Positions 37,801 through 50,590 of a stretch of DNA of 64,000 nucleotides are shown piece by piece (the first letter of the stretch is position 1; each line of letters begins with the position of its first letter). The notes below the pieces were generated by a model. It was not told the origin of the DNA. It was given only the letters and a program-made list of their open reading frames with translations, and searched no databases. Source of the stretch: Oxyruncus cristatus (taxonomy: Eukaryota > Chordata > Aves > Passeriformes > Cotingidae); NCBI GenBank assembly GCA_013399855.1, contig VXAY01002346.1, forward strand, positions 143,283 through 207,282, given 5' to 3'. Both the position numbers and the translations under genes were made by a program.

Positions 37801-40800
37801 TCAACAGACTGAAACCATCACAAAGAATGCACGTCCAATTACTGTCCGTGAAAGTGCCATCTATTACAGCAGTGTGAGAGGTCTCTCATACAGAAACTCT
37901 TGAATGATGCAAGAAGCATCTTCACTAAATCCTGTAGAGGGACAAAGTATGCTTTTCTGTAATAAATGAAGATGTCTGAATTTTATATGCACAAGAATCC
38001 CATGAATTTGAGAACATAATCTTGTGTTGTGTGAGGCTTTTCCCACTGACTTCACCAGGGTCACTGTCAGACCTACCCATGTGTCACTGCCCCTGCACAT
38101 GGTCACATATATGACTGCCACTCATGTCTTTAAGGTCCTACCCTGTGTCTTAGAGCAATCCTCTTTAAATACCATCTTTTATGGAACTAATTTTTCTTTA
38201 TATCTCTTTTTATTTGTTTTCCCTCCATGGGTTACTTGCTTTCCATCTCTACCATCAGCAGAGAGATGAATATTGGTTTTTGGTTTTGGCACAGGAAGAT
38301 TTTTCGTGGCTGCTGTGGGAAGATCAGATGTAGTCTGAAGTGCAGCAGGAGAGAACTTGGATATGTTGCTGTCCCTCTGCCTTTTCCTTTGTCTTCATGA
38401 TTTTCAGACACCCTGAATGCATCCTGTGTTTCTCCCAGAAATTTGAATAGTGAAACGTGAAGGCTTGGTACATTCATGCTGGAGTGGAGCCTGGGTTGTG
38501 GCACATTTGGGAGTATCACAAGTGTTCATGTGCAGGAAAGGCTTTGAGAGCAGCGTCCCCAGAAGCATCTGACCACTGAACATGTGCTCAGCAAAGTTCC
38601 TTGCACTGCAAACCCCGAAACTGCTGCATGGCAGCTTTTCCTCCTGTCATTAAGTCCTGGACTGACGTGTGGCACCACCCCTGTGCCCAGGGAGTGCTTG
38701 TTTGCTTGGAAGTGTCCCAGAACTACTGTGATGAGTGTCCTGAGGTAAACCCTGGCCATACAGTGTACCCTGTGCTCCCTTCACATTGAAGAAACCACAA
38801 CTCAAAATCAGCTGCATAAACAGGATAACTGTTGTAAAGTCACTTCTTCAGAGGCTTTAGAGGATAAAATCTTATCTCAGATTCACAGACCCTCTGGTGC
38901 TCTTAGTTAAGAATGTCTGCACTATGTGTAAGAGCAAACTAGATGAGTTCCATCGTGTTACCATTAAACATTCTTTCTATCAGCAAATCTCTGATGGGAC
39001 CAAACTCAGCTCTTTGCCTGGAGAGAAGGAAAAAAAAAAAAGGCAACTATTTAATTAGGTCTTCTGTACTCTCAGCCAAAGCTGGGATTTTTTTCCTGAG
39101 GTTTTTGTCTAGGTAATGCTTCCAATAAGTTCTGTTGGCAGAAGCTGCCCACTTTTCACAATCTGTACGTGTGGGCTGAATTCTATTGGATTTTGGTCCT
39201 ATTGGACAGTGGGGGAAACTGGCCTGACACAGGGGATGTGGCCAGTGCTGTAGAACTTTTAGCTTCAGTGTATTCTGGGCTTGCTTTTAGTTAGCATATA
39301 GCCTGTTCTTGCTGCAGGAGAAAGGATAAAGAACTGAGTAAGAGCAGCAATGAAGACTAAGCATTTTCCCACTTACAGTCCAGTCTCTGAATTCAGCCAG
39401 CGAACTGGATCCATGAGTCATTAATTTTTCAGCCTGCAGTAATGACTGGCCTGAGAAAGCACCCTGCCCTGTCGTGTTTTGAGATGCACGTCAGGGTTTT
39501 TTTGAGAAACAGGTTTGCCTCCTTTGATACAAAGAACTTCCCGCTTGCTGTTTCTGTCCATAAAATCTTCCTTTCCTGCCCAGGGGTGAGTAATAGCCCT
39601 GTGCTGAACCAGAGGGTAAACAGACTGGTAATCAAGGAGCTGTCAGTAGCTAAGTACTGCTCTATTAACTGCCTCTTAGTACTAAGTTTTTTGTTTGTAA
39701 ATTTTTAATTTTATTTCTTTAAATGTCTGGGAGCAGCAGGGGAGTGGTGATTTTTATTTTCTGTTCTATACTGGGGAGAGAACTGAGCAGGAACTTGGGT
39801 TGGGACCCTTTCCAATAGCCTATAACTGGACCCAGAGAGAAGCTAAACCACCCAAAACATCAGTTTGTGCATTGCCAAATGGTAGTTCTCTTGCCACTTC
39901 CTCTCTGGGCAGCAGAGAGGTAACAAACTTCCCCAGATTCTCTTCAGTGATAATTTCTGGTTGTCAGGGTATTTCAGCTCATTGTGATTAAAAAGGGGAA
40001 AAAAAGAAGGAAAACCGGTGACCAGAGAGACACTTTGTTTTTAATTCAGGAAATAAACTGTGTTGATTCATTGTTTTATACAAACTTTGAAGGGGAAAAA
40101 GGTGAGGGAACCAGAAAAAAACCCTAAGTCCCACCGTTCCTCAGTTCTGCATCCTGCTGGAGGCACACATGTCCTGTTGTGGACACAGCTGGATGTGGTG
40201 CAGGACAGCAGGTGAATGGAGAACGGGGACAGTGTCCTCAGTTTGAAAATGCTTTCTCATCAGATATGCACAATTTAACCAAGTCCAGCCATATCCAAAG
40301 GAAGCTAAACGTGCCAAGGAATGTCACTGTCACTGAGCTTAGAGCATTCACACTTCGATAAAAACAACAGTAGCTCTTTGTTGCTCTTGGCTGCTTTGGC
40401 AATTTAATTTTTATTTCCTCCCAGGAGCGACTTTGACGTTAATCGTTTTTTGATCACAAACTGCTGGGTGCTTAATCAACCTACTGGACCAAATTTAGGC
40501 TATCAACAACACTGCATATTTTACAACTAGTTTTACCAGTAAAGCTTTCTCTAGTTCTTGGATTTGTAACTTGCCCTGATTAAAAACTTAACACAAAATC
40601 AGGAAAACACCTGTACACAGTCTGTTGATTCAACATAGCTAATACCTCTCTTCTGTGAGTCACTAAGAAGGAGTTTAATCTTGAAAACTTGACCTGTTTT
40701 TATTGGGTCTGTAGTTACCATAGTATGGCCTGTGACTGACGTAACTCTGTTTCAAATCCAAATGCTGATGGTCATGATTAAGATTAACTGCTGCCTACTA

Positions 40801-43800
40801 AGGTTCATCAATCTGGCTCTGATTTTGAACAGGTAAGATTATGTAACCCCAGTCTGGGCTGAATAAATGTTGGTTTTTCAGTCTGGTTAACTGGCAGTCT
40901 TTGATAATCTACTCATTGACCTGTGAGCTGAGGTGTAGTAAAATCTGCAAACATGAAGAAATATTTGCTTGCAGATCCTCAGATTTTGAATCCCAGGGGT
41001 AAGTTTTCTCTTTAAATGCCTAAACCATTGTATTTAGGAATCAGATTTTGTGCAGATAACCTCAGAGGTGTTAATTAGCCATTTAATTATCCTACTAGGA
41101 TTATAAACTTGGTCAGGTCCCTATTATCTATTTCATTATTGTAACAGACTAGATGAACTATTAAAACAGAATCGTGAACATAAAGGCTGATTTGGGGACT
41201 GGGTACCCCTGATGAGTGGTTTTACATCTCTTATCTGAATTCGAGAAATACTCTTCTGTGGTTTGAGTTGCTGCCTTTAATTGCCTTTTGGAGGCAAGGG
41301 AGATGTAAAGCAAGAAACACCTTCATCAGCTGGTCTGGAAGTGTGCAGTGCTCTGCCATGTGTGGGGCCCTTGGGCTGTCAGTGGCAAATCTGGCTCTAT
41401 GTACACCTAGTTTGGCCCTTCTTAGGTTACCAGCATTCTGCTCTAACTGATGGGAAGAAGAGCAAGTCCACTATTGCAGGAGGAGATGAATTTCTGATTG
41501 GGGTGCTCAGTAATGAGGTTGGTTATTTCTCTGGGGATATGGCAAATTTTCCACTGGTGCCAATGGCTTAGAGCTTCTTTCAGGAAACACCGGGAAAATA
41601 GAATCCCCCAGAAAATTATTGCATATTTAAACTCTGGGATTTTATCTCTCCTAGTTCATTTTGGTAGAAGTTCTTCCTATTGAGTCAAAAATCCTGTATC
41701 TTTACGTAGAACTTCTTTTTGGTCTCTGACCAGTTATTTATGTGCCCTTAATTTTCACTGTGTTGAAAAAGCTCTTAACTGAAGAAAACAGTGTTGTTAT
41801 TAGAGCACTTTCCTTCTGTTATGCACATTTTGAAATACACTTAAATCTTTATTTTACAGCAATATCGTGAATCCAGGGAAAAGAAGTACTATTGTTGCCC
41901 CTTTGCAGCCAAAATAACTATATTAAGAAAATGGTATTTATAATACTGTTAGTTTTTTTGTGTCCTCTTGTTTTTATAGTTATTGTAAAAGGCACTACTG
42001 TTCGCGGGACATGGGACTGTGATATTTCATTGCTGCTGATTGCACACAAGTCAGGAACTGTCAGTCACTGGGGTTGTCACAAACCTTCATAGGACAGGTT
42101 TTCTGTGCTGTTCCTCAGCTCTTCCTTCGAAGGCTCTCTCAGAAATACCTTCCTCTTCCATGCTCCACTGACCTACTTGAGTCACACATGGAGTACTTGG
42201 GTGGCTCTGCTGTCCATGTGACTGCAGTGCTTGGAATGGTCACATTCTGCCTCCTCAGCGTGCACGTGGATGTTGATGGGAACGGTGCCAGATGCTCCAG
42301 GAAGGGATGGTGCATGTGTGTGTCTTCTGGCTTTCTGTCCTTCAGCTTCTCAATCTTATGACTTTGTTTTAACTCTTTACCGCAAAATGTGGTGATGAGA
42401 CATCCCTGCGGGTGATGTCAGGGAGCTGCTCTTTCATTTTCAGGTGTAGTTGTCAGGAAGGGTGACCCTGGGTAGGTAGGCCTGACACATGGATGCACTG
42501 TGCCCTTGTGCCACTGCTCCTGTGAAAGGTGTTCTAAGGTTTTTCATTGGATACTTCCTCAGTCGGTGCTTTTCTCCTCCTGTGGAGTTCAAACAGCACT
42601 CATTTTACTGCTAGTGGATATGTAACCTTTTATATTTAAGCATCTGCAGCAGCAGTATGGCCTTTTTTAATATTCAGTGGAGAGTGGTAGAGTTTGGTTT
42701 GCGACTCCTCTGAAGGCTCTGTGGACTGTCTGAGGAGTGCAGGCTTCTCAGCTGGACACCTGTGTTAGGTGGCTCCTGTACTAGATAGCACTGGTGTTCC
42801 CTTAAGAGGTTAAGTTGTGGATGTGGTTAATCACACATCCATCCATGGCAGAAACCTGCAGGAAGTCCACGTAGCCTCATCCCAGACCTGTAGTTAGTCC
42901 ATCCTCTGAAGGAGAGTATCCTTAGGGTATGGTATCCCCTTGTTTCCAAAGGCAGGTTTCCAGTCCGTTTCTGTGCTGTGCATTCATTTGAGAGCAGTGT
43001 GTGCTCTCATATTCTTCAATGAATCAGTGTGGAAACTTCCATTCCATCCAGCTAGCATGAGAAATCAGTTAACCTTTTGGCAACAATGTTCATATAATGG
43101 GGCCAGCTTTCCTCTCAATGGGTTTGGTAACCCCACTAATGTTAGTAGGAGTTCCACATGCACCCAGGGAATAATGGTCTCCACCATCCCTATGACAACT
43201 GCTAATTTGGTGTGACCAATGTGTAATTTCTGTTCGGGCCTGGAGCAGTCCTTGGGCCATTAAGTGAGTCTTACAGACATGCTCAGGAATTGCTTTGTTG
43301 CAAACTCAAATAATGATGTAGGAAGTTTAGCAGGATTATGTTTAGCTGGTTAAGAAGTAAAAAACCCTAAGAAGGTAGTAATAAACTGTTCAGACTTCTG
43401 CTCCATTTGCTACAATTGAATATTTAAACTGAGTATCTTAATCTTAGCTAAAACAACCAAAGATTGATCAAAATTTACAGCTTTTATGACTAGATGCTGA
43501 TGGACACCTTTAAAGATTTCTTAGAAATGAAAACTTACCTGTTTGTATCATAGAGAAGGCAGCACCTTTTATTAGACACTTAACTTCGGTGTGCTGGCAC
43601 AATGGGAGAAGGAAACTTTCTCGGCAGGAATAACCATTAATCTTCTAACAGTTCACAGTGATTTCTTTTATGGGAGAGTAAAATAACATCACTTATGGGC
43701 CAATAGATGGAAATATTTTGGAGTAATTTTCACTTTGGTGAGAACTGGGTACCTACTGCCATTAGGCAATAATGAGAATTCCAGACCTGTCTGGTTGTCC

Positions 43801-46800
43801 AGGCTTTGTTCTAACCTCTTGCTCTCAGGTGTGGTGAGAATTTGAGTTCCGGTGGCAGTTAATGCATTGAAAGGGTGAGGGAAGTATTGTAATCTCAGGC
43901 CCTGGGGTTCCTTTTAATAACATGTTCTTTTGGATTTCCACATTGAGTATTATAATAGAAGCCCACAACTCTAGTCTTATTAACTATGTATCTTGTAGTG
44001 TCCCCTCACCTAGAAGTCTTTCCTCCCTTTACATCTTTCTAAGTCTCTTCAGCTTTTGCTTTTACATAGCATTTCAGGCTGAACTCAATAATCCAGAAGA
44101 AAATTTACCTTTCAGTAGTAAAATATTTGACATTACCACCACGTCTGAAAGACTGTGTTTTGTTTGCCCTTTCCCAGGCTCCTGCAAACTGAGCAGAATA
44201 TATCTGTCACTTTTAATTCTTATGCCTTTGCCAAAGATTTTAGTTATCAAAAGTCATAGTTTGTTTGTTTTCAAATCAATTGTCACAAGTCTGCCAGTTG
44301 ATTCTATGATTTTTGGAACGGTATTATTGTACCTTTGCATAGATGCAAAAAATGTATTGGGAGCTTGGAATTCAGCAGGGGCCAGAAATGCAGACAGGCA
44401 TTCTGTTACTACTGTTTGTTCATCTGGTACGTGAACAAGTCCCCACTCTCCCAGTAATATGGTAATTCAAGGGTAATTCTGTATTAAAGAAAGCTGAGAT
44501 GACCCTCATTAGCAGATTATTGTCGCTATCCAGAACTGACTGTTCCAAGTGCTCTCTATTTATGCACACAGGCAGTTATCTTCTTGCACAAGTTCTAAAT
44601 TTTATACTAAAAGACTTCTTTCTGTTCATTGAGATCCAATGGATTAGGAAGTTTTGCCATGGCATTTTGAAAAACCTGTTTACTCGTGAAATATCAGCCA
44701 AAAGTATGGTCACTGTCACAAATCCCAACTTTCCCTCTAGGAACCCTGATTACTTATAAACCAGGAATGCTTACTGTGTTCCTTATGCACATAGTGCTGA
44801 CTTCTCAGCCATTCAACTTGATTGAAAAATAAGAAGAAAAAGAATTTTAAATTGGAATTTCATGTCCCCTTTGTCTTCTAGACCCTCTCTATGTGCCAGG
44901 AGGGTTATTTAGAAGTGGGACATGTTCTTCATCACAGCTCTGTAAATAGAGATCTAGGAAGCATGTGTATGTATTGGTAGCACTTACAGGTGTAGGCTTT
45001 CATCAGCAGGGTGTACCTTTGCAGTATTCTGGAACGCCATCCCTCCTCAGTACTGAGGGCATTTTGTTAATGAAGCTCCAGTCACATCCTAGGGAAGTGT
45101 CCTAAGTCAGATATCCCGAGGGAAATTGGAAGTGATCCTCTTTCTCTCCGCTAAGCCACAAAGGCATTGCAGATTTACTCTCAGTTTCAGTGCAGGAGTG
45201 TCATGCCACAGTGATTCTGTTCTGTGCCAGATTTTACTGCAGAATTAACTCCCAAACATCTGTACAACAAGTCTTTTTGCATGCTGCCCAAAAAAATGGG
45301 TTGCTATTTGTGTGGGTGGCATTTGTCAGTCTGCTTGGGAGTGTCAGCAACCATATTGTATTATTTTTAAAGTCTCTGAAGGCTGATAACAATCTGTCTG
45401 TAACTGTAAAATAGTAATCTGATGTAATGACGGGAGAAATAAACTTCCCAGCTGACCTGACAGAAAAATGTGTTCATGTTGAGTAGACATTTCCAGAGTT
45501 AACAAGTAATAAAAGCATTTGGCTGGCAAGAAATGCTGCGAGTTTCAGTGACATTAATAATAATAGGACCTTTAAGAATCAAATTAATTAGGAAACAACT
45601 AACCTCTTCTGGGTCCCAGTCTCACAGGTGCCCCTTTTGTCTTGGTCTGCAGTGCATGTGCTTTAAACAGGGCAGGATTCAGCAGCAAAAATCCTGATGA
45701 ACTGATCTGTATAAACATAAGGAGGGGAAGCAGCATCTCACAGGAACCCTAATTTTAAGTACTATTAGCTACAGTTACTCAAAACCAGTTAAAATATAGT
45801 TATTTCCCCTCCTTTCTAGTTCAAGTTAAGTCTTCTGAGGTGTTCATAACTTGTGTAGGTCCTTCTTGCCTTTTCACCTGGCCTCTGTGTGAGTGGTTTT
45901 ATTTGTTTATTGTAAGCTTTCATTTACATCTGCAGCTATCTGTGGATTTTGTATGTTAAAATAGAATCATAAGAAGACATTTTTCATTAGAAACTCTTCC
46001 AGGTGCTGCAGAGCTGCCATCAAAGTATCATTAAGAGCTATTTCTCATGTAGCAGTCTTAAAAGATGACTGGAGGAGTTGTTCGTCCCGGGGATAGTTCA
46101 TTGTGCCTTCACTTTATCACACAGAGTTTCTGAAAAACTTTCTGTTGGACTCTAAGCATGAATGTGTTGTTACCTCTGTATGCAAGATGCAACTGCAGCC
46201 TCTCCATGTGTACCTAGTCTCTAATGATCTTGCAGACTCGTATTAGCAGTAATAAGAACAATGTAAGTTGTGCTTACCATTGGTCTTCAAGAGTGTCATA
46301 ATTGAATTAGCTTTTTTTTGTCCCCTAAATGACATTTATTAGAAGGGATCCAATTTGCATTTCTGTTGTATATAGTTTAAATTGTGGTGCATAACTTGTC
46401 TTTCACAGCTTTGCCCCAGTCTCCATGTTTTCTGAAGTGGGAGTTTAAGGTAGATACTTCATTATATTACAGACAAAAGACATGGAATAGAAATGAAGTT
46501 GTTCTGTAAAGTTTGATATATCTAACATAGACCAACAAAGCCTGATTAGGTACCTTATTCCACATTTTGTTTTGTCGTGTATGTATATGCATTTATAACT
46601 TTTTGCTAGCTTCAGGGTGTCTGTCCTCTGAAGAACTTCCTGCAATCAGTGAGGTGTAGAAATGTGGACAGGCTGAAAGAAAAAGTATGATGGATGGAGA
46701 AAACATCAAAGTATGTCAAGGAGATACAGAGTAGATCCTGCACAGGAAACCTCAATCCCAAAGTTAAGGATTCAGCAGATTTTTATTTAAGCTCGTTTTA

Positions 46801-46914
46801 TCCGCTAAATTGTATGAATTCTGTTTTCTGATCATTTTCTACAAAATAGCTCTTTTTCATCAAAATTTGGAAGTCAGATGTTTGGGGTGGATTTATGCCA
46901 TAAGACATGAGGGT
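34823..46914. other. Long gene-free stretch
   Basis: No recognisable gene. It contains T-rich open frames at 43922-44759 with no family resemblance, several A- or T-runs (for example 37590-37604 and 39030-39041), and no young transposon that I can identify. Confidence 0.5.
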
Positions 46915-47096
46915 GGGGAGGCCCTGGCACAGGCTGCCCAGAGAAGCTGTGGCTGGCCCATCCCTGGAAGTGTCCAAGGCCAGGTTGGACAGGGCTTGGA
47001 GCAACCTGGGCTAGTGGAAGGTGTCCCTGCAGGGGGTGGAATTAAGTGACCTTTAGGGTCCCTTCCAACCCAAACCACTCTGGGATTCTGTGATAC
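46915..47096 (+). mobile_element. CR1 LINE 3' end (about 180 bp)
   Basis: Shows the consensus-like series GGGGAGGCCCTGGCACAGGC, TGCCCAGAGAAGCTGTGG, CCATCCCTGGAAGTGTCCAA, GGCCAGGTTGGACAGGGCTT, GACCTTTAGGGTCCCTTCCA and a final GGGATTCTGTGAT. It is 5'-truncated in + orientation and relatively well preserved. Confidence 0.94.
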
Positions 47097-48551
47097 CAGA
47101 TCATTTGCACCAGCACAGGAAGCTGTCTGCTTGTGGAGTCGTGTTGTGCTGACAGCCCCTCCGCTGCCAGGGTTAATGAGCAGTGTAGAGCATCAGTTGT
47201 GAAGATACTTCTTCCGTTTTTTCCCCATGTCTGTGCATGGTCATAGAAAAGATACAATGGATTTTGCAGAGAATGTTAGTCATATGCAGGCTTCCCTTCT
47301 CTAAAAGCCTGGAAATTTAAGATCTGTGAATGGCTGTGATCTCCGTGTTCCTGATCTTTGTGGACTACTGCATACGTGCTTTCTAATTTAAGGAGAGGGA
47401 AGATGTTCAGATGAGAGATTGCAGTATTTGTTGCACCTCTTTGGACTGAAGAATTTTGGTTCTTGAATCTGTTCAGATTGCTGTTTTTGGAGATACTACC
47501 ACTTCTGTGGAGGCAGAACATAATGTCCCCAAAGTAGGCAAATACTTCACCTAGATCCAGCATCTCTGCATCTTCACACTTCCTCTGGGACTTTGACTGT
47601 TAGAAACATGTTTGTTTTCCCATAATGGTGGCATAAAAGAAAGTTTAGCTGGTACCAAAAAAAAAGATGAAGGATGAGGGAACCTCAGACCTCAAAAGAC
47701 AGCCTGTCCCTGCTGATGGGATCTGGCCACCCTTTCCTTTGCTAAGCCCTTCAGACTTTTGCTGGCGTGTCTGGCTTTGCCAGAAAGAAAGAGAACTGGC
47801 CACTTCCTCTGCTGAGACCATCTAAATTAGTCCCTGCTTGTATCACCAGTTGAAGCCTTCAGATCAAACTGTGATCTCCAGGACTGTACAGCTTCTCTGA
47901 CTCCTTGTAGAGCATCTTCAGTCCTGAGGGCTCTAGAGCAGCCACCTGAGGTCACATATCCCCAGAGGAATTTCCTTTGCAAGGCAAATGGACTTGCAGC
48001 AAAACTCTGCCAAACTCTTCTATCTTTTACAGAACTCTCAGGATCTGGGAATCACCTGTAGGACAATCTGTCACACAGTTGCGTCAAGGAAAAGATAAAA
48101 GTGTATCTTTTGGTAATTATGGTTCTTTTTAAGTGTGGTATCCATACATTCCTGAATAGGGCTGTGTCCATTTACTCATTGACCAGCATTTTCAGAAATA
48201 ACATGAAATAATTTCATCTAAAATAAAGCAGTTTCAGTTATCTTCTGCTTCTACTTTACTACTTTTTGCTCTGCTGCAAGAATGGTAGCATTGAATTTAA
48301 CCACAATATTTCTTACCCTGTTCTGTCACAATGTGTCTTAAAGAGCAATTAAGTCAAAACCAGCAGAATAATCAGCAATTTATGTTTAGAATGCACCTTG
48401 CCAGCATTCAGGGTGAATGATGATTTCCAGCATCACGTCTGCAGCAGCAAGTGAAACAACAGCAGCACCTGAGCCCCTGTGCGAGGCCTCCACTCCCCAG
48501 GCTGTAACCACAGCAATGCTTTTGGACAACCACAGTCCAGGAACTTCCCAG
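47097..48551. other. Gene-free stretch
   Basis: No gene recognised. The last 150 bp (about 48400-48551) may be a degraded upstream part of the retrotransposon that follows, but I could not align it. Confidence 0.45.
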
Positions 48552-49409
48552 TAGGAAGTCTTCCATCATCCCCATATCATCACTGGTGAATCAGAGCTCA
48601 AGTCAGTGCAGCAGTTTACTTACTTGGGAAGCATCATCTCCTCGGATGGTAAAATTGACAAAGAGATGGACAACAGGTTAGGGAAGGCATGTAGAGCTTT
48701 TGGGAGACTCCGTAAAAGAGTTTGGTGTAATAAACACCTGAAGAAAAGCACAAAGATGAGTGTTTACAGAGCCATTGTTTTGTCTACTCTTTTGTATGGG
48801 TCTGAATCATGGGTCATCTCCTGCCACCACTTGAGACTCCTAGAACGCTTCTATCAGCGTTGCCTCCACACAATCCTAAACATCCACTGGACTGACAAAG
48901 TGACCAATGCGTCTGTCCTTGAACAGGCAGCGGTCACGAGTATTGAGGCCGTGCTGCTGAGAACACAGCTGCGTTGGGCAGGGCACGTCTCCAGGATGGA
49001 GGACTACTGCCTCCCCAAGATTGGGCTCTACGGCGAACTCGCCACTGGCTGCCACGAGAGAGGAGCCCCGAAGAGGAGACACAAGGACTGCCTGAAACAA
49101 CATCTCAGCCTCGGCCATATCGACCACCATCATTGGGCTACTCTGGCCTCCAATCGGGAGGCCTGGAGACGCACCACCTATAATGCTGCTGCCTCTTGAG
49201 AATCAGAATCATTTCTGAGGAGAAAAGACAACACAGAAAGAACCGAGTCTTGTCGGTACCACCAAAGGAGACTTTCCGCTGTGCCTTTTGCAACCGGACT
49301 TGTCCATCTCGCACTGGCCTTCTTAGCCATCAACGTGCTTGTAGCAAGCGTGGGTAGAGTCCTTCCCTAATCTTCGTTCACAATGCCTGGCCATGATGAT
49401 GATGATGAT
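48552..49409 (+). mobile_element. 5'-truncated non-LTR retrotransposon (probably RTE clade) with reverse transcriptase C-terminus
   Basis: From 48573 to 49199 an open frame encodes the region after the RT fingers/palm: QFTYLGSIISSDGKIDKEMD, then LLYGSESWVI, LRLLERFYQRCL and LLRTQLRWAGHVSRMEDYCL. This is the conserved thumb/C-terminal block of RTE-like endonuclease/reverse transcriptases. An in-frame TAG at 48552 and the lack of the palm and endonuclease domains show 5' truncation. A stop at 49197-49199 comes from a small indel. After it another frame continues to 49357, ending in a Cys/His finger (CAFCNRTC, then HQRAC) and a stop. The 3' end is a short (ATG)n tract (49394-49409), as many RTE elements have. 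The copy is dead. An avian AviRTE-type element is my best guess for the family; I cannot confirm the family here. Confidence 0.9.
48573..49357 (+). pseudogene. Reverse transcriptase C-terminal fragment, frameshifted
   Basis: The coding part of the element above. The first segment of about 208 codons (48573-49196) lacks a start codon of its own. The frame is broken near 49197, and a second segment of about 50 codons carries a basic linker (EKRQHRKNRV) and the C-x2-C...H-x3-C finger. Only this one break separates two otherwise intact pieces, so decay is modest. The fragment lacks the catalytic YxDD motif and cannot work as an enzyme. Confidence 0.85.
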
Positions 49410-50590
49410 CTATACATTTCACAGCTTATTTTCCTTTGCCACACTTAAAGAATGCTGGACTCGGCAGGAGAAACCAAGGAACTGTTCTGCTCATGACTCT
49501 TCTGCTCTTGGGAGGAACCTGAGAGCTCGACAGAGAACACTGCTTGTCTAAGTAATCTTCAGTCATGAGCATAAAGAATTTCTCTAAGGAGAATAGAGGA
49601 TGGGAGAGGCAAACAACGAGAGTTCATTTTATTCAGGCCTAAAACAGTGTTAGAAAAATATGCTTTGTATTTTGCCTGTCATGGTTTGCCAAAAGCTAAT
49701 AGCTCAGTGCATTTACAGCAAAAGGGTTTATGTGGAACAGTTGGGAACATTTTCAAATGTTTTCTGCCCTCCACTTTAACTGTAAAAGGAAATGTTTTGC
49801 AAAGGTGAGATGAGATTCTTTTTGGGGTTTCAAAAATATTCTAAACTCATGTTGGGGTTCTGTCAGTGAACTAGAATGTAAGTAAGTGACCTGCTTTTCT
49901 TCTCTCACTTGCTTATGATGTGACAATGCATATCTGCAAAATTGCCTTCACATGTCATCAGGGGTACTTCTCCAGATGTGTTGTGTTGGTGCAAAATGCA
50001 TTATGTTTTGTTTACATTTGGTGTTTCCTTAAGGATTTGGTGTTGCTGTATTTGTCACTGATTGGGTGTCATCTATACTAGGCTGAATTCAGGCGAGAAT
50101 TCTTAGTGTTTCTAGATAAGGAGGCCTTTCTTGAACAGGTACTCCTGCACCTCTGGGGTTTTTTCCTTCTATTCACATATTTTGCTTAGTTCTTGGTCTA
50201 CGATGTTTCTATTTTTGTCACAGTAAGTGGAAGAGGGGAATACTCAGTTCTAGAGGTGTATTCCTTAATCCATTTCCTTTTCAACTCTAGTATTATTGGA
50301 AGAGTGGAAGTGAAAGACTGCTTTGGTGTGGGGGAGGTAGTTTTAACGTGGTGAATTAGAAAACACCTGGGCGAGATAGAAAACATCTGGGCGTGTAGTG
50401 AAGTAGCTGGAACCAGGTTATCTGAGAAGTTACTGTAGCCTGAAATAGACTTTACTGACCTCTCTCGAGCAGGTAAAATGAAATGTCCAACTAGGAGACA
50501 CGTGAAAAGAAGTAATTTAGGAATAGCAGACCTGTTTTGCGATGGGTAAAACTGGGCACGGTCCTTTCCAGAACGACCATGGATACAGAG
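49410..50590. other. Gene-free stretch upstream of the CpG island
   Basis: AT-rich, no recognised gene or transposon. Confidence 0.5.

Noticed and set aside
48876..49133. 85-codon - strand frame
   Set aside because: Antisense shadow of the retrotransposon reverse transcriptase fragment.
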